From contig REDI01000026.1 in the NCBI GenBank assembly GCA_007693595.1, positions 1 to 64,000 of the forward strand: 64,000 nucleotides of DNA. Reading direction: 5' to 3'. The notes under the pieces were generated by a model that saw only the letters and a list, made by a program, of their open reading frames with translations, did not search any database and was not told where the DNA came from. This document shows positions 8,098 through 17,069 of the stretch, in pieces (positions within the stretch are counted from its first letter, which is position 1; each line of letters opens with the position of its first letter). The stretch comes from Deltaproteobacteria bacterium. GTDB taxonomy: Bacteria > Myxococcota_A > UBA796 > GCA-2862545. Both the position numbers and the translations under genes were made by a program.

Positions 8098-9259
8098 AGG
8101 TATACCCAAGGCTCGTCGAGCCCACGAACTGGTGGTACAGCGCCGCGGTCACCCGGAGCTCCGGCCCATGAAGGATGCCGCCGCGGGTCTGAAAGGCCTG
8201 CCAACGGCCCACCGCCCCCAGCCCCAGCAACGTGCCCCCGCCGACGAGCTGAGCGCCGACAAAGCCGCGCTCTGGCGCCCACCCGACGGCCACGGTCCCG
8301 ATCAGCGCGTGGGGGTAGGTCGCGTCGCGCATGGTGTAGGTGAGCCATGGGGCCGTCTCGAGTCCGATCGACCAGCCCAGCCCGCCCCATAGCTCGAAGT
8401 CGCAGGCCACCCCGAGGCCTGGCGAGACGCGGGTGTGGTGCGAAGTGGTGACGTTCTGCCAGCTCTCTTCGACATCCGAGAGGGACCCCTGCACGCTCGC
8501 GACCACGGAGCACCGCCTGAGGATGAAGCGCCGGTGAAGGGTGCGTTCGGGCATCCCTAGCTCGGCCGCCAGATCGGGCCTCCGCCGCGGCTCCCGCGAG
8601 GCAGGAGGGACCGATACGCGCCCGACCTCGTCGGGCGGTGAAGCCGCGTCGTGCGCCCGAGCCTCGGGATCCTGGAGCGCCCCATCGGCGAGGGCGGATC
8701 CCCCCGAGGACGCCGGCGGGAGCGGGTCGGCCTGTCGTCGGGCGACGCGCTCCTCCTCCGTACAGAGCGGAAGCGCCGTGACGCCAGCGCGCCCCACCGC
8801 GAACAGATCGCCACAGGGATCGTGAGCAGGAGGGCCCGAGAGGGCCTCGCAGGGACGATCCGACACCCGATCCTCCATCGTCAGCCGGCTCTGCCGGATC
8901 TGGATCCGACGGACGCCATCGACCCCGCAGAGCCACACCGCCCCCACCTCAAGGCTGGCGTCTAGGGAGGACCTGTCGAGCCGGTCCAAGACGCGCCCAT
9001 TGGAGCCATCGAGCAGCCATACGTCGAAGGGACCCACCACCACCACCCGGCCCTCCGGGGCGGCGAAGACCTGGCGCACCGGCCCCTCGAGGTCCGCGCT
9101 CCAGCGAGAGGTGCCGACCCGCTCCTCCGAAGTCGACGGGTCCTCAGCCGGGGTGGTCTGAGGAGGCTCCTCCGACCCAGCGCTAGGCGGAGAGGGCTCC
9201 GCGAGGGCCGGGGTGGATCCCGCCATTCCCGCCACGATCCACAAGGCGGCTCCACGCAT
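8066..9259 (-). CDS. Secreted or outer-membrane protein of unknown function
   Basis: About 397 aa beginning with a signal peptide (MRGAALWIVAGMAG... ending in ALA). A Pro/Ser/Glu-rich segment follows, then a region resembling one or two blades of a beta-propeller (VRQVFAAPEGRVVVVG), and a C-terminal half with alternating aromatic/hydrophobic strands ending in a strand-like tail, as in outer-membrane barrels. The ATG at 9259 was chosen because it begins the signal peptide; a TTG at 9283 in the same frame is possible. Convergent with the preceding gene, with a 32-base overlap. Confidence 0.65.
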   Translation of the reverse strand: MRGAALWIVAGMAGSTPALAEPSPPSAGSEEPPQTTPAEDPSTSEERVGTSRWSADLEGPVRQVFAAPEGRVVVVGPFDVWLLDGSNGRVLDRLDRSSLDASLEVGAVWLCGVDGVRRIQIRQSRLTMEDRVSDRPCEALSGPPAHDPCGDLFAVGRAGVTALPLCTEEERVARRQADPLPPASSGGSALADGALQDPEARAHDAASPPDEVGRVSVPPASREPRRRPDLAAELGMPERTLHRRFILRRCSVVASVQGSLSDVEESWQNVTTSHHTRVSPGLGVACDFELWGGLGWSIGLETAPWLTYTMRDATYPHALIGTVAVGWAPERGFVGAQLVGGGTLLGLGAVGRWQAFQTRGGILHGPELRVTAALYHQFVGSTSLGYTFSLGPGRPSR

Positions 9260-9394
9260 CCTTGCTGAGGCTCGTCGTGGCAACCTTCCCTCGTGGCATC
9301 GGCCCGTCAGGCCCCGGTGAAGGCTGCGGCGCTGACTGGCTCTCAGCCCGCCCTCAGCCTATCCCTCCCCCTGCCCCATTGCGAGAGGTGCATC

Positions 9395-10339
9395 ATGACC
9401 AAGGTCCTCGTCACAGGCGCGCTCGGTCAGCTAGGCACCGAGATCTGCAAGAGTCTCCGCCTGCGATACGGCGACGAGGCCGTGCTTCAGACCGACGTGC
9501 GGCCCCCCTCGCCCGCGCACCAGGGCTACTACCGAACCCTCGACGTGCTGGAGCGCGGAGCGATCGAGCAGGTCGTCGCCAACTTCCAGCCGACGATCGT
9601 CATCCATCTGGCGGCCTTGCTCTCGGCCACGGGGGAGCGGTGGCCCGAGCTCGCCTGGAAGCTCAACGTCGGCAGCGCGCTCAACCTGCTCGAGATCGCC
9701 CGAGAGGCGGGCTTTACCTTCTTTCTTCCGAGCTCCATCGCCGCCTTCGGCCCTGGCACGCCGGTCGACGACACCCCGCAGATCACGGTGCAGCGTCCCA
9801 GCACCATGTACGGGATCACCAAGGTCACCGGCGAGCTGCTCTGTGAATACTACTTCACCCGCTACGGCGTCGACACACGCGGGCTGCGCTTCCCCGGGCT
9901 GATCTCGCACAGCGCGCCCCCAGGCGGGGGCACCACCGACTACGCCGTCGAGATCTTCGAGGCCGCGCTCCGGCACGGCCGCTTCGCCTGCCCCCTCGCC
10001 CCCGACACGCGCCTGGACATGATGTACATGCCCGACGCCTCCAAGGCGGTGATGGACCTCCTCGATGCTCCGGCCGACAAGCTGATCCACCGCAACGCCT
10101 ACAACGTCACCGCGATGAGCTTCACGCCGGCAGAGCTGGCCGAGGCCATCCGGGTCCACCTCCCGCGCTTCGAGCTGGTCCACGAGCCGGATCCAACCCG
10201 CCAGCGGATCGCCGATAGCTGGCCCAATCGCATGGATGACCGGGCCGCCCGCCAAGAGTGGGGCTGGGACCCACGCTACGACATCCAGGCGATGGTCGCC
10301 GACATGCTGGATCAGGTCGAACGCAAGCTGCAGTCCTAG
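9395..10339 (+). CDS. NAD-dependent L-threonine 3-dehydrogenase, short-chain (SDR/epimerase-type)
   Basis: A 314-aa extended short-chain dehydrogenase. The Rossmann glycine motif TGALGQLG (residues 7-14) and the catalytic YGITK (Tyr139/Lys143) are present, with upstream serines at 113-114. The segments FPGLISHSAPPGGGTTDYAVE and DTRLDMMYMPDA are diagnostic of the UDP-galactose-epimerase-like threonine dehydrogenases, which oxidise threonine to 2-amino-3-ketobutyrate. That product is normally cleaved by Kbl; no kbl is present in this window. The ATG at 9395 follows GAGAGG. Confidence 0.88.
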   Translation: MTKVLVTGALGQLGTEICKSLRLRYGDEAVLQTDVRPPSPAHQGYYRTLDVLERGAIEQVVANFQPTIVIHLAALLSATGERWPELAWKLNVGSALNLLEIAREAGFTFFLPSSIAAFGPGTPVDDTPQITVQRPSTMYGITKVTGELLCEYYFTRYGVDTRGLRFPGLISHSAPPGGGTTDYAVEIFEAALRHGRFACPLAPDTRLDMMYMPDASKAVMDLLDAPADKLIHRNAYNVTAMSFTPAELAEAIRVHLPRFELVHEPDPTRQRIADSWPNRMDDRAARQEWGWDPRYDIQAMVADMLDQVERKLQS

Positions 10340-10354
10340 AGCGCGAGCCGCCGC

Positions 10355-12055
10355 TTACTCGTCGAGCTCGCCCCAGAGCGAGAGGCTCAGGGCGTACATG
10401 CCGTCGATGGGCTTGGCGTCGAAGGACATGGGCTGGCTGTCGAGGATCTTAGGCTCGACCTCGCCGATGAAGCCCTCGCCCGAGAGGCCACCGATGAGCT
10501 CCGCGAGGTCGAAGGTGAGCTGGCCCCCCAGGATGCCGGCCACGCTGTCGATCAAGGACGAGAGCGAATCGACGACCTCTTCTTCGCGCCAGACGTGAGA
10601 GGGAGCGCCGTAGTACATGACCGCCCCATCGCCGATGCCCAGGTTCACGCGAAGGGTGCTGCCTTGGGCGACGATGTTGGCGTCGATGGCGATGTTGGAG
10701 ATGATCCACGGGTCGCAGACCCCTTGCTCGAGCGTGCCGATGGTCAGATCGATGTCGGGCAGGAAGAGGGAGCCGAGCGGATCGATGCCGTCGCGCAGGC
10801 GGACCAGCGTGGCCGGGCCCGGCGCCAGGTCGAAGCACCAGGTCGCGCCGTCGGGGGCGTACTCGCCGCCCGGCAGGTTTCCGACCACCGTGCCCAGCAC
10901 TCCGCCGATGGGGCCGAGATCCAGGTCCTCGCTGAGGGCCTCGCTGATGGCGCCGCCGACCATGCTGTGAAGCAAGCCCTCGTGCACGCCCACCGCGAGG
11001 TGAACGGGCTCCGAGACGCGGTCCGAGCCCAGCGGGTACGGCGTGTTGAGGCCACGGTGGGGCGCGGGCTGATCGATGCCGACGGTCGCGCCGAGGGTCA
11101 ACCCCTGTGGCTCCCCGGCGACCTGCCGGAGCGCGAGGCTGAGCTCGGTCCCCATGAGGTCGGTCTCGAAGTCGAAGGGCCCGCCGATCTCGACCTCGTC
11201 GATCAGGTCGAAGAGCACATCGCCCAGGTTCTCGCCCAACCAAGTCACGACCCAGCCCAGGCCATCGAGCGCGGCTTCAGCGACCTCGACGTGGATGTCT
11301 CCGATGGAGACCCTAGCATCGGTCAGGTCGACGGAGGTGTTGCTGGCCCGAAGGAAGACGACCCCGTCGTCGCGGATGGCGGGCTGGGCGAGCGCTGCGG
11401 CCCCCACGCGATCGTAACCAATCTCGAGATCGGCCTCGATGGTGCCTCCGAAGATGCTGGCCCGAGCCTCGTAGACGATCCGGAAGTCGCGGATGGCGAG
11501 CCCGACGTCGAGCCCCCCTTCGGCGCCCTGGATCTCGACCCGAGTCGGCTCGTGCTCGACGCCCTTGGCGGACAAGCTGAGGTCGGAGCCGGACCACGAA
11601 GGCAGCGCGTTGGCGATCTGCTCGGACCAGCCGGTCTCGTCGAAGGCGCGGCCCAGCTCGACTCCCAGGCGCTCCAGGCCGTCGTTGGTGACCCGCGCAG
11701 GGATCTCGGCGACGAAGGACTCCATGGGGTCTTGACCGGCGAAGACGGGGATCCTCTCGCGCAGCGCGGGGCCCGCCTGGCGCCCCAACTGAATATCGAC
11801 GACCTCGTAGTCGCCGTCGAAGTCGACCAGAACTGCGAAGCGGCCGGCTCCATCGACCTGGACCGGCTGCCCACCGATCTGAAGGTTGGCTCCCGGATCC
11901 GAGACCTGACCCGTGACCCGGATCGGCCCGTCGCCAAGGAACTGGCCGTAGGACGGGGACTCGATGATCAGCTCGAGCGGGGTGTCGGCGGCAGAGACGC
12001 GCTCCGTACCACAAGCGGCGAGCAAGACGGGAAGGGCGAGCAGAGAATAGCGCAT
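10355..12055 (-). CDS. Large lipoprotein with N-terminal Ig-like domain, unknown function
   Basis: 566 aa. The N terminus MRYSLLALPVLLAACG is a clear lipoprotein signal with lipobox LAAC. Residues about 25-105 look like a bacterial Ig-like/glucodextranase-B type sandwich (IRVTGQVSDPGANLQIGG, then an IPV-type end). The remaining 450 residues are beta-rich and Asp/Gly-rich, with no family I recognise. The start at 12055 is supported by a GAGG five bases upstream on this strand. The terminus WGELDE overlaps nothing; the gene converges on the threonine dehydrogenase gene 15 bases away. Confidence 0.7.
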   Translation of the reverse strand: MRYSLLALPVLLAACGTERVSAADTPLELIIESPSYGQFLGDGPIRVTGQVSDPGANLQIGGQPVQVDGAGRFAVLVDFDGDYEVVDIQLGRQAGPALRERIPVFAGQDPMESFVAEIPARVTNDGLERLGVELGRAFDETGWSEQIANALPSWSGSDLSLSAKGVEHEPTRVEIQGAEGGLDVGLAIRDFRIVYEARASIFGGTIEADLEIGYDRVGAAALAQPAIRDDGVVFLRASNTSVDLTDARVSIGDIHVEVAEAALDGLGWVVTWLGENLGDVLFDLIDEVEIGGPFDFETDLMGTELSLALRQVAGEPQGLTLGATVGIDQPAPHRGLNTPYPLGSDRVSEPVHLAVGVHEGLLHSMVGGAISEALSEDLDLGPIGGVLGTVVGNLPGGEYAPDGATWCFDLAPGPATLVRLRDGIDPLGSLFLPDIDLTIGTLEQGVCDPWIISNIAIDANIVAQGSTLRVNLGIGDGAVMYYGAPSHVWREEEVVDSLSSLIDSVAGILGGQLTFDLAELIGGLSGEGFIGEVEPKILDSQPMSFDAKPIDGMYALSLSLWGELDE

Positions 12056-12300
12056 GAAGACCTCGGGGGCGCGACCTGCGGGGCGCGCCAATCAACGGTG
12101 CAGACCAGAACAGAGCTGGAGAGAGGCTGCCGACACGGCAGGGTGTAACGCTCCAGGCGCGCGGAGTATAGCACGACCCTTCGAGCCCTCGCGACCCTTT
12201 CGTGGGGGGAAGCGGGGGCGTTATCCGCAAACCTCGCTCTCTCCTCGTCCGGCGTAGCCCCGATCGCCCCTCGAAGATACCGACCGACCGGAGGTCTGTC

Positions 12301-13206
12301 ATGCCCCGCTTCGTCAGGTGGCTCCCCCTGTGGCTCGCCCTGGGCTGCCCCGCCGACCCGCACGTCTCCGCCGAGCCCACGGCCAGCCCCGATCCGACCG
12401 CCGCGGACTACTGCGAGACGTCCGCCGACATGTTCTGTCGCTACTACATCCGGTGCGGGCGCATGGCGGTCCAGACCCACGAAGCGTGCCTCTCGACCTT
12501 CTCCGAGGCGTGCACCCAAAGCTATCAGCCCCACTATCAAGCCCTCGAAGCCCGCGGCGAGATCCGCCTGAGCGCCTCGGGCCTGCGCGAATGCGAGGCC
12601 CACCTCGATGAGGTCCCCTGCGACCAGCAGATCTTCGATCTCGACGGCGCCTGTGGTGCGGTCTGGGAAGGGCTGGCTCCCGCTGGGTCCACCTGCGCAC
12701 CGGGCATCGAGAGCTTCCTGTGCGACCGGAGCTCGACCTGCGTGCTCGGCTTGGACTTCTGCGGGACCTGCCAGCCCACCGTCCGCGACGGCGAGCCCTG
12801 CGAGGACGCCCGCTGCGGCCCGACCTCCACCTGCGTCGAGGGCACCTGCGCGCCCCGCCGTCTTCCGGGCGAGACCTGTGATGAGGAGCGGCGCTGTGTC
12901 GCGGGGGCCTGGTGCGCCGAGGGCCTGTGTGAGGGTCCCACCATCGCGGCCCTCGGTCAGAGCTGCGATCAACGGCAACGCTGTCCGTACAAGAGCGCAT
13001 GCATCGGCGGCGTCTGCGTCGAGGCCGCCCTGCTCGACGAGCCTTGCGGTCCCCAAGCGCCCTGCGCGAGCGGCTGGTGCGACGAAGGGACCTGCGCCCC
13101 CTTCAAGGCCGGGGGGGAGCCGTGCGGAGCGGGTCAGGAGTGCCACTCCCGCGCCTGCGACGGCACCTGCGTTCCCTTGCCGGGGGTCTGCTTCATCGAC
13201 GAGTGA
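12301..13206 (+). CDS. Cysteine-rich lipoprotein with repeated Cys modules
   Basis: 301 aa. A short signal with lipobox (LALGC) is followed by a helical region with paired cysteines (CETSADMFCRYYIRCG). From about residue 135 there are repeated short Cys-x-x-Gly units such as GTCQPTVRDGEPC and GTCAPRRLPGETC. Such Dickkopf-like or TB-like Cys repeats are common in surface lipoproteins of Myxococcota, where they form disulphide-stabilised rods. Function unknown. It starts at the ATG where GGAG and a short spacer precede it, and faces the lipoprotein gene at 12055 across a 245-base divergent gap. Confidence 0.72.
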   Translation: MPRFVRWLPLWLALGCPADPHVSAEPTASPDPTAADYCETSADMFCRYYIRCGRMAVQTHEACLSTFSEACTQSYQPHYQALEARGEIRLSASGLRECEAHLDEVPCDQQIFDLDGACGAVWEGLAPAGSTCAPGIESFLCDRSSTCVLGLDFCGTCQPTVRDGEPCEDARCGPTSTCVEGTCAPRRLPGETCDEERRCVAGAWCAEGLCEGPTIAALGQSCDQRQRCPYKSACIGGVCVEAALLDEPCGPQAPCASGWCDEGTCAPFKAGGEPCGAGQECHSRACDGTCVPLPGVCFIDE

Positions 13207-13214
13207 TCGAAGCG

Positions 13215-16200
13215 CTACTGGGGCTCCACCCTGAACTCGACGCGCCGATTGTCGGCTCGCCCTTCGGCGGTGTCGTTGGAGGACCGCGGGCGGGTCGGAC
13301 CGTAGCCGCGCGCTCGGAGGCGCTCGGGCGCGACCCCCCGCTCGATGAGGGCCTGGACCACCTCGGCCGCGCGACGGCGCGAGAGCTCCATATTGAAGGG
13401 CACCCCCCCGATAGGATCGGTGTGCCCCCCGACCTCGAGGCGCACGATCTCGGGGTGGGCGAGAAGGACGGCGGCGATCTCGTCGAGCATGGGGCCACTG
13501 TCGGCGCGCAAGGTGGAGCGCCCCGTGTCGAAGTAGATGCGATCCTTGAGCACCACGAGCCCTTCTTCGAGCCCCACCTGGGCCGGGCGCAGCCGAAGGG
13601 TGAGCGTCTGGGCCCCGTCGCCCGGTGCGAGCTGTACCTCGCCCGCCTGTGTCCCGAGCTGCTCGGTGCTGGCGAGCACGCGCCACCGCCCTGGTCGCAG
13701 CGTGGCTTGCACGAGCCCGTCTGGGCCCGTGCGCGCGACCGAAACGTCTTCGGGGCCATCGAATCGGACCTCGGCCCCGGTGAGCGGCGAGCCGTCGGGC
13801 CCCTCGACGCGGACTTGGAGTGGACGCGGCTCCCAGGCGAGCGTGAGGATGCGTTCGTTCGGGCCATCTTCAAGCTTGGTCGACTGGATCTCGGCCGGGA
13901 GGAAGGCCTCAGCCTCCGCGCGGATCGTGCGTGGACCCGGCTCGATGCCCGAGATCAGGGCGAGCCCGCCCTGCCCCGTGACCTGGGGTGGCCCGTCGTC
14001 GATGCGCAGAGTCGCCCCGGCGATGGGGGCCCCTTCGGGATCCTGGACCCGCACCAAGACCTGCGCCTTGGCGGCAGGGGCCGGCGCTAGATCGACCTCC
14101 ACCTCGGTCAGGCCAGGCTCCTCTCCGACGCGGACTTGGCGCTGCTCCATCCCGTAGCGAGGGGAGCTGACCAAGATCTGCCACTGCCCAGGATCGACTT
14201 GAAAGAGTCGCTGACCATCCGCGTCGACGGGGCTGCTCGGGATGAAGCGCGGCCCGCCGAGCCGAACGCTGGCATCTTCGACCGGCTTGCCCTGGGCTCG
14301 GGCCGTCACCCGCAGGGCACCCACCCCGTAGTCCAGCACCACCCGACGCGGCCGCTCCTGCTCGGTGACCTGGACGTCGAGGGCCATGGGCTGGAACGGT
14401 TCGGCAGCGATCTCGAGCAGCCGGCGCCCCGTCGAGATCCCCTGCATCGACAGGGTCCCCAGGCTCGCGGTGGCGCCAGACTCGATGCCGTCGAGCGAGA
14501 TCCTCGCGCCCTTGACCGGCTCACCCTCGGGATCCACCACCTCGACCATGAGGGCACCCGCCCCGGTCTCACCGCCCCCGAGGACGGCTTCGACCACATG
14601 CAGGCTCCGGCTCTCGGGCGGGATCGCCACCCCCTGCTGCTGCGCTCCGAGGGTGGGGCTGGCCACGAGCACCTGCCAGAGCCCCGGCCCGAGGGTGGTA
14701 AAGCCGAGCCCCTCGCCCCCCAGCGGCAGCGGTGCGGCGCGTTCGGGGCCGGCGAAGCGCGCGGTGGCGTCGGGAGCCATGCCCTGCGGCCCGCGAGCCA
14801 AGACCAAGGTCGTACCCGGCTGCCATCCGAGCACGACGGTCTTCTCTTGGAGGCCCTCGTACAAAAACAGCGACTCCTCAACATCGACGAAGCGCTCCCC
14901 GCCGACGCTCAGGGTCCGCGGCCCCTCGCGTAACTTGGTCAGGCTCAGCGCCCCGCCGGAGGAGGTCGTGCCGAGCAGCTTCCCGTCGAGCTGAACCTCG
15001 GCGCCATTCACCGGGGCGTTGTCGGGATCGACCACCCGGATCATCAGATCGACGAGACCATCTTCGGGGGGCTGCAGCACGACCTCGACCACCTGGAGGG
15101 CGGTGTCGCGATCGGGGAGATCGAGGGCGCGCTGCTGAAGCCCATACCGGGGCGACGCCACGAGGAGCTGCCACGGTCCGGGGCGAAGCACGAAGGTGCG
15201 GCGCCCCATCTCGCCCATCTGAAAGGGTCCGAGTCGATCCGCCCCGACGAAGCGGGCGGTAGCGTCGCCGACACGCTCGCCTTCGGGGCCGCGCACGACG
15301 ACCTGAACCGCACCTCGTTCCCTGGTCATCACGAGCTCGACCGGCAGCGGCGGTCGCTCGGGCTCGAGCTCGGGGCGGGTGAAGTCGCGGTAGGTCTCGG
15401 CCTGAGCGTCGATCACTCGGGGCTCGGCGTCGAGGCCCTCGATGCGAACCCGACCGCCGCTCGCCGAGGTGCCGATGGGCTCCCCCGACAAGCTGAGGTT
15501 CGCGCCGGCGACCGCCTCGCCCTCGACGTCGACCACCCTTAGGTCAAAGCCCCGATCTCCACGCTCCGGCAGCAGGATGTACGTCAGCTCCTCGGCGGAG
15601 GGGCCCCGCACGGGCAAGGCGAGATCTCGAGCTTGGGTGCCGAAGCCCTGGGCGATCGCCGAGACGGTGTAGTCCCCTGGTGGGAGCTCGAACGAGGCCA
15701 TGCCCTGCGCGGCGCGCACCGGGGGGCGATCGGTCTCGAACCGAAGCTCCGCGTCGATGGGACGGCCTTCGGTGTCGCGAGTCGTGACCGAGATCTGAAC
15801 CGGACGCCACGCGAGCTCCACCGAGAGGGGCTCTTGGTCGCGGGGAGGATCGAGCTCGGCGGTGACCAGCCCCTCGGCCGAGATCGCCAGAACTTCGCTG
15901 CGGCGCCAGCGCACGGCTGGAAGGCTGGCTTCGCCACGCTCATCGGTGCGGCCGAGCTCCTGCCCGGACTTCGAGAGCACCGCCCCCACGACCGGCTGGC
16001 CATCCGGGTCGGTCACGAGGAGGGGGGTCGGCCCGGGCTCGGACAGGGGGGCAACCTCGCGACCGAAGCTGACGCCACCGCCTGCCCACATGCGCAGCGC
16101 GGCCGTACCGGGAGCCTGCTGGGTCGCGCCGGCGATGGCCAGCCCTGCGAAGCCGCGCTGGCCCAGCGCGGCGCGGGTGCCGACCGAGAGCTCCGAGCCG

Positions 16201-17000
16201 GTGGCCCTTCGGGGAGCGCCGGGGGCCTCTTGAGGCACTTCGCCGGGGAGCAAGCGCGCATCGGCCCGCCAGCCCACGTGGATCCCGAGCGTGTCGCCCA
16301 GCACGGCCCCCACGGTTCCCCCGCCCTGGAGTCCCGGTCCTGGCCGGACGTTGTGCTGCACGGGAAAGCTGCGGAGGTCGCTACCGACCCAGCCGGTCGC
16401 GATGATCGGCCCCGCGACCGCCTCGCCGACGACCAGCGCACCCACCGAGGGGGAGGGATCGCCGAGGAAGCGGTCGGAGGCCCCGGTGGGCAGGGTGGCC
16501 CGGGGCACCACGCTCGCAGCCAGCTCGAAGGAGCCGACCTGCTGAGCCGCCAGACCGATCGGCACGTGCACCCCTACGTCGCCCAGGCCGAGCCCCGCCC
16601 GATCGTCCGCCCGTGCCGACAGCCACATCGGCAGGGTGACGGCGACCTCGACCCGATCGGAGAGGGCGTAGCGGCCTCCCAGGTGCACCCCCACGAGGTC
16701 CCTCAAGACCGGATCGGGCTCGAGCAGCTCTTGGGTGAGCGGATCGTAGCGCTGCTGAACCAGGGTGGGTGTAGCGGCCTCGAAGAGCCCGCCGAAGGCG
16801 AAGGCCCCCTGGCTCGATCGCCGGCCGCGCCAGGTGAGTAGAGGATCGTAGGGCGATCGGGTCGTAGGCGGTGTGGCCGGTCCGGTGGCTCCAAAACCCG
16901 CGAAGGCGGGCGCTGGCAGCCACGACAGCGCCAGCGAGAGCAGTAGCGAGGGGAGCGGGGGGGAGCGCACCACGTTCAAGCCTTCCCGTGAGAGACGCAT
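13215..17000 (-). CDS. Large OmpA-family protein with alternating carboxypeptidase-regulatory-like repeats
   Basis: 1261 aa, exported (signal peptide about residues 1-34, ending PAPAFA). Residues about 40-330 are strand-rich and look like an outer-membrane barrel. From about 330 to 1140 there are alternating beta-sandwich repeats: type A (VDPEGxPVxGAxxxLDG) and type B (DATARFxGP ... WQVLVASPRYGxQQR). The C-terminal ~110 residues are an OmpA peptidoglycan-binding domain (YFDTGRSTLRADS ... GGHTDPIGG ... RRRAAEVVQALIERGV ... DNRRVEF). It probably tethers the outer membrane to the cell wall. The start at 17000 is chosen because the signal peptide begins there; sequence further upstream in frame belongs to the opposite kinase gene. 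Divergent from that kinase by 69 bases. Confidence 0.85.
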   Translation of the reverse strand: MRLSREGLNVVRSPPLPSLLLSLALSWLPAPAFAGFGATGPATPPTTRSPYDPLLTWRGRRSSQGAFAFGGLFEAATPTLVQQRYDPLTQELLEPDPVLRDLVGVHLGGRYALSDRVEVAVTLPMWLSARADDRAGLGLGDVGVHVPIGLAAQQVGSFELAASVVPRATLPTGASDRFLGDPSPSVGALVVGEAVAGPIIATGWVGSDLRSFPVQHNVRPGPGLQGGGTVGAVLGDTLGIHVGWRADARLLPGEVPQEAPGAPRRATGSELSVGTRAALGQRGFAGLAIAGATQQAPGTAALRMWAGGGVSFGREVAPLSEPGPTPLLVTDPDGQPVVGAVLSKSGQELGRTDERGEASLPAVRWRRSEVLAISAEGLVTAELDPPRDQEPLSVELAWRPVQISVTTRDTEGRPIDAELRFETDRPPVRAAQGMASFELPPGDYTVSAIAQGFGTQARDLALPVRGPSAEELTYILLPERGDRGFDLRVVDVEGEAVAGANLSLSGEPIGTSASGGRVRIEGLDAEPRVIDAQAETYRDFTRPELEPERPPLPVELVMTRERGAVQVVVRGPEGERVGDATARFVGADRLGPFQMGEMGRRTFVLRPGPWQLLVASPRYGLQQRALDLPDRDTALQVVEVVLQPPEDGLVDLMIRVVDPDNAPVNGAEVQLDGKLLGTTSSGGALSLTKLREGPRTLSVGGERFVDVEESLFLYEGLQEKTVVLGWQPGTTLVLARGPQGMAPDATARFAGPERAAPLPLGGEGLGFTTLGPGLWQVLVASPTLGAQQQGVAIPPESRSLHVVEAVLGGGETGAGALMVEVVDPEGEPVKGARISLDGIESGATASLGTLSMQGISTGRRLLEIAAEPFQPMALDVQVTEQERPRRVVLDYGVGALRVTARAQGKPVEDASVRLGGPRFIPSSPVDADGQRLFQVDPGQWQILVSSPRYGMEQRQVRVGEEPGLTEVEVDLAPAPAAKAQVLVRVQDPEGAPIAGATLRIDDGPPQVTGQGGLALISGIEPGPRTIRAEAEAFLPAEIQSTKLEDGPNERILTLAWEPRPLQVRVEGPDGSPLTGAEVRFDGPEDVSVARTGPDGLVQATLRPGRWRVLASTEQLGTQAGEVQLAPGDGAQTLTLRLRPAQVGLEEGLVVLKDRIYFDTGRSTLRADSGPMLDEIAAVLLAHPEIVRLEVGGHTDPIGGVPFNMELSRRRAAEVVQALIERGVAPERLRARGYGPTRPRSSNDTAEGRADNRRVEFRVEPQ

Positions 17001-17069
17001 CGTACTATGGTGGCTTGCGAAGCAGGGCCACCACCGCGACCCTACCCCGCCTCCCCGAAGGAAGCTGCC

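Noticed and set aside
10595-12148. 517-codon open frame on the plus strand opposite the large lipoprotein gene
   Set aside because: Gly/Asp/Val-rich shadow of the minus-strand gene, which has a lipobox, a ribosome-binding site and an Ig-like domain.
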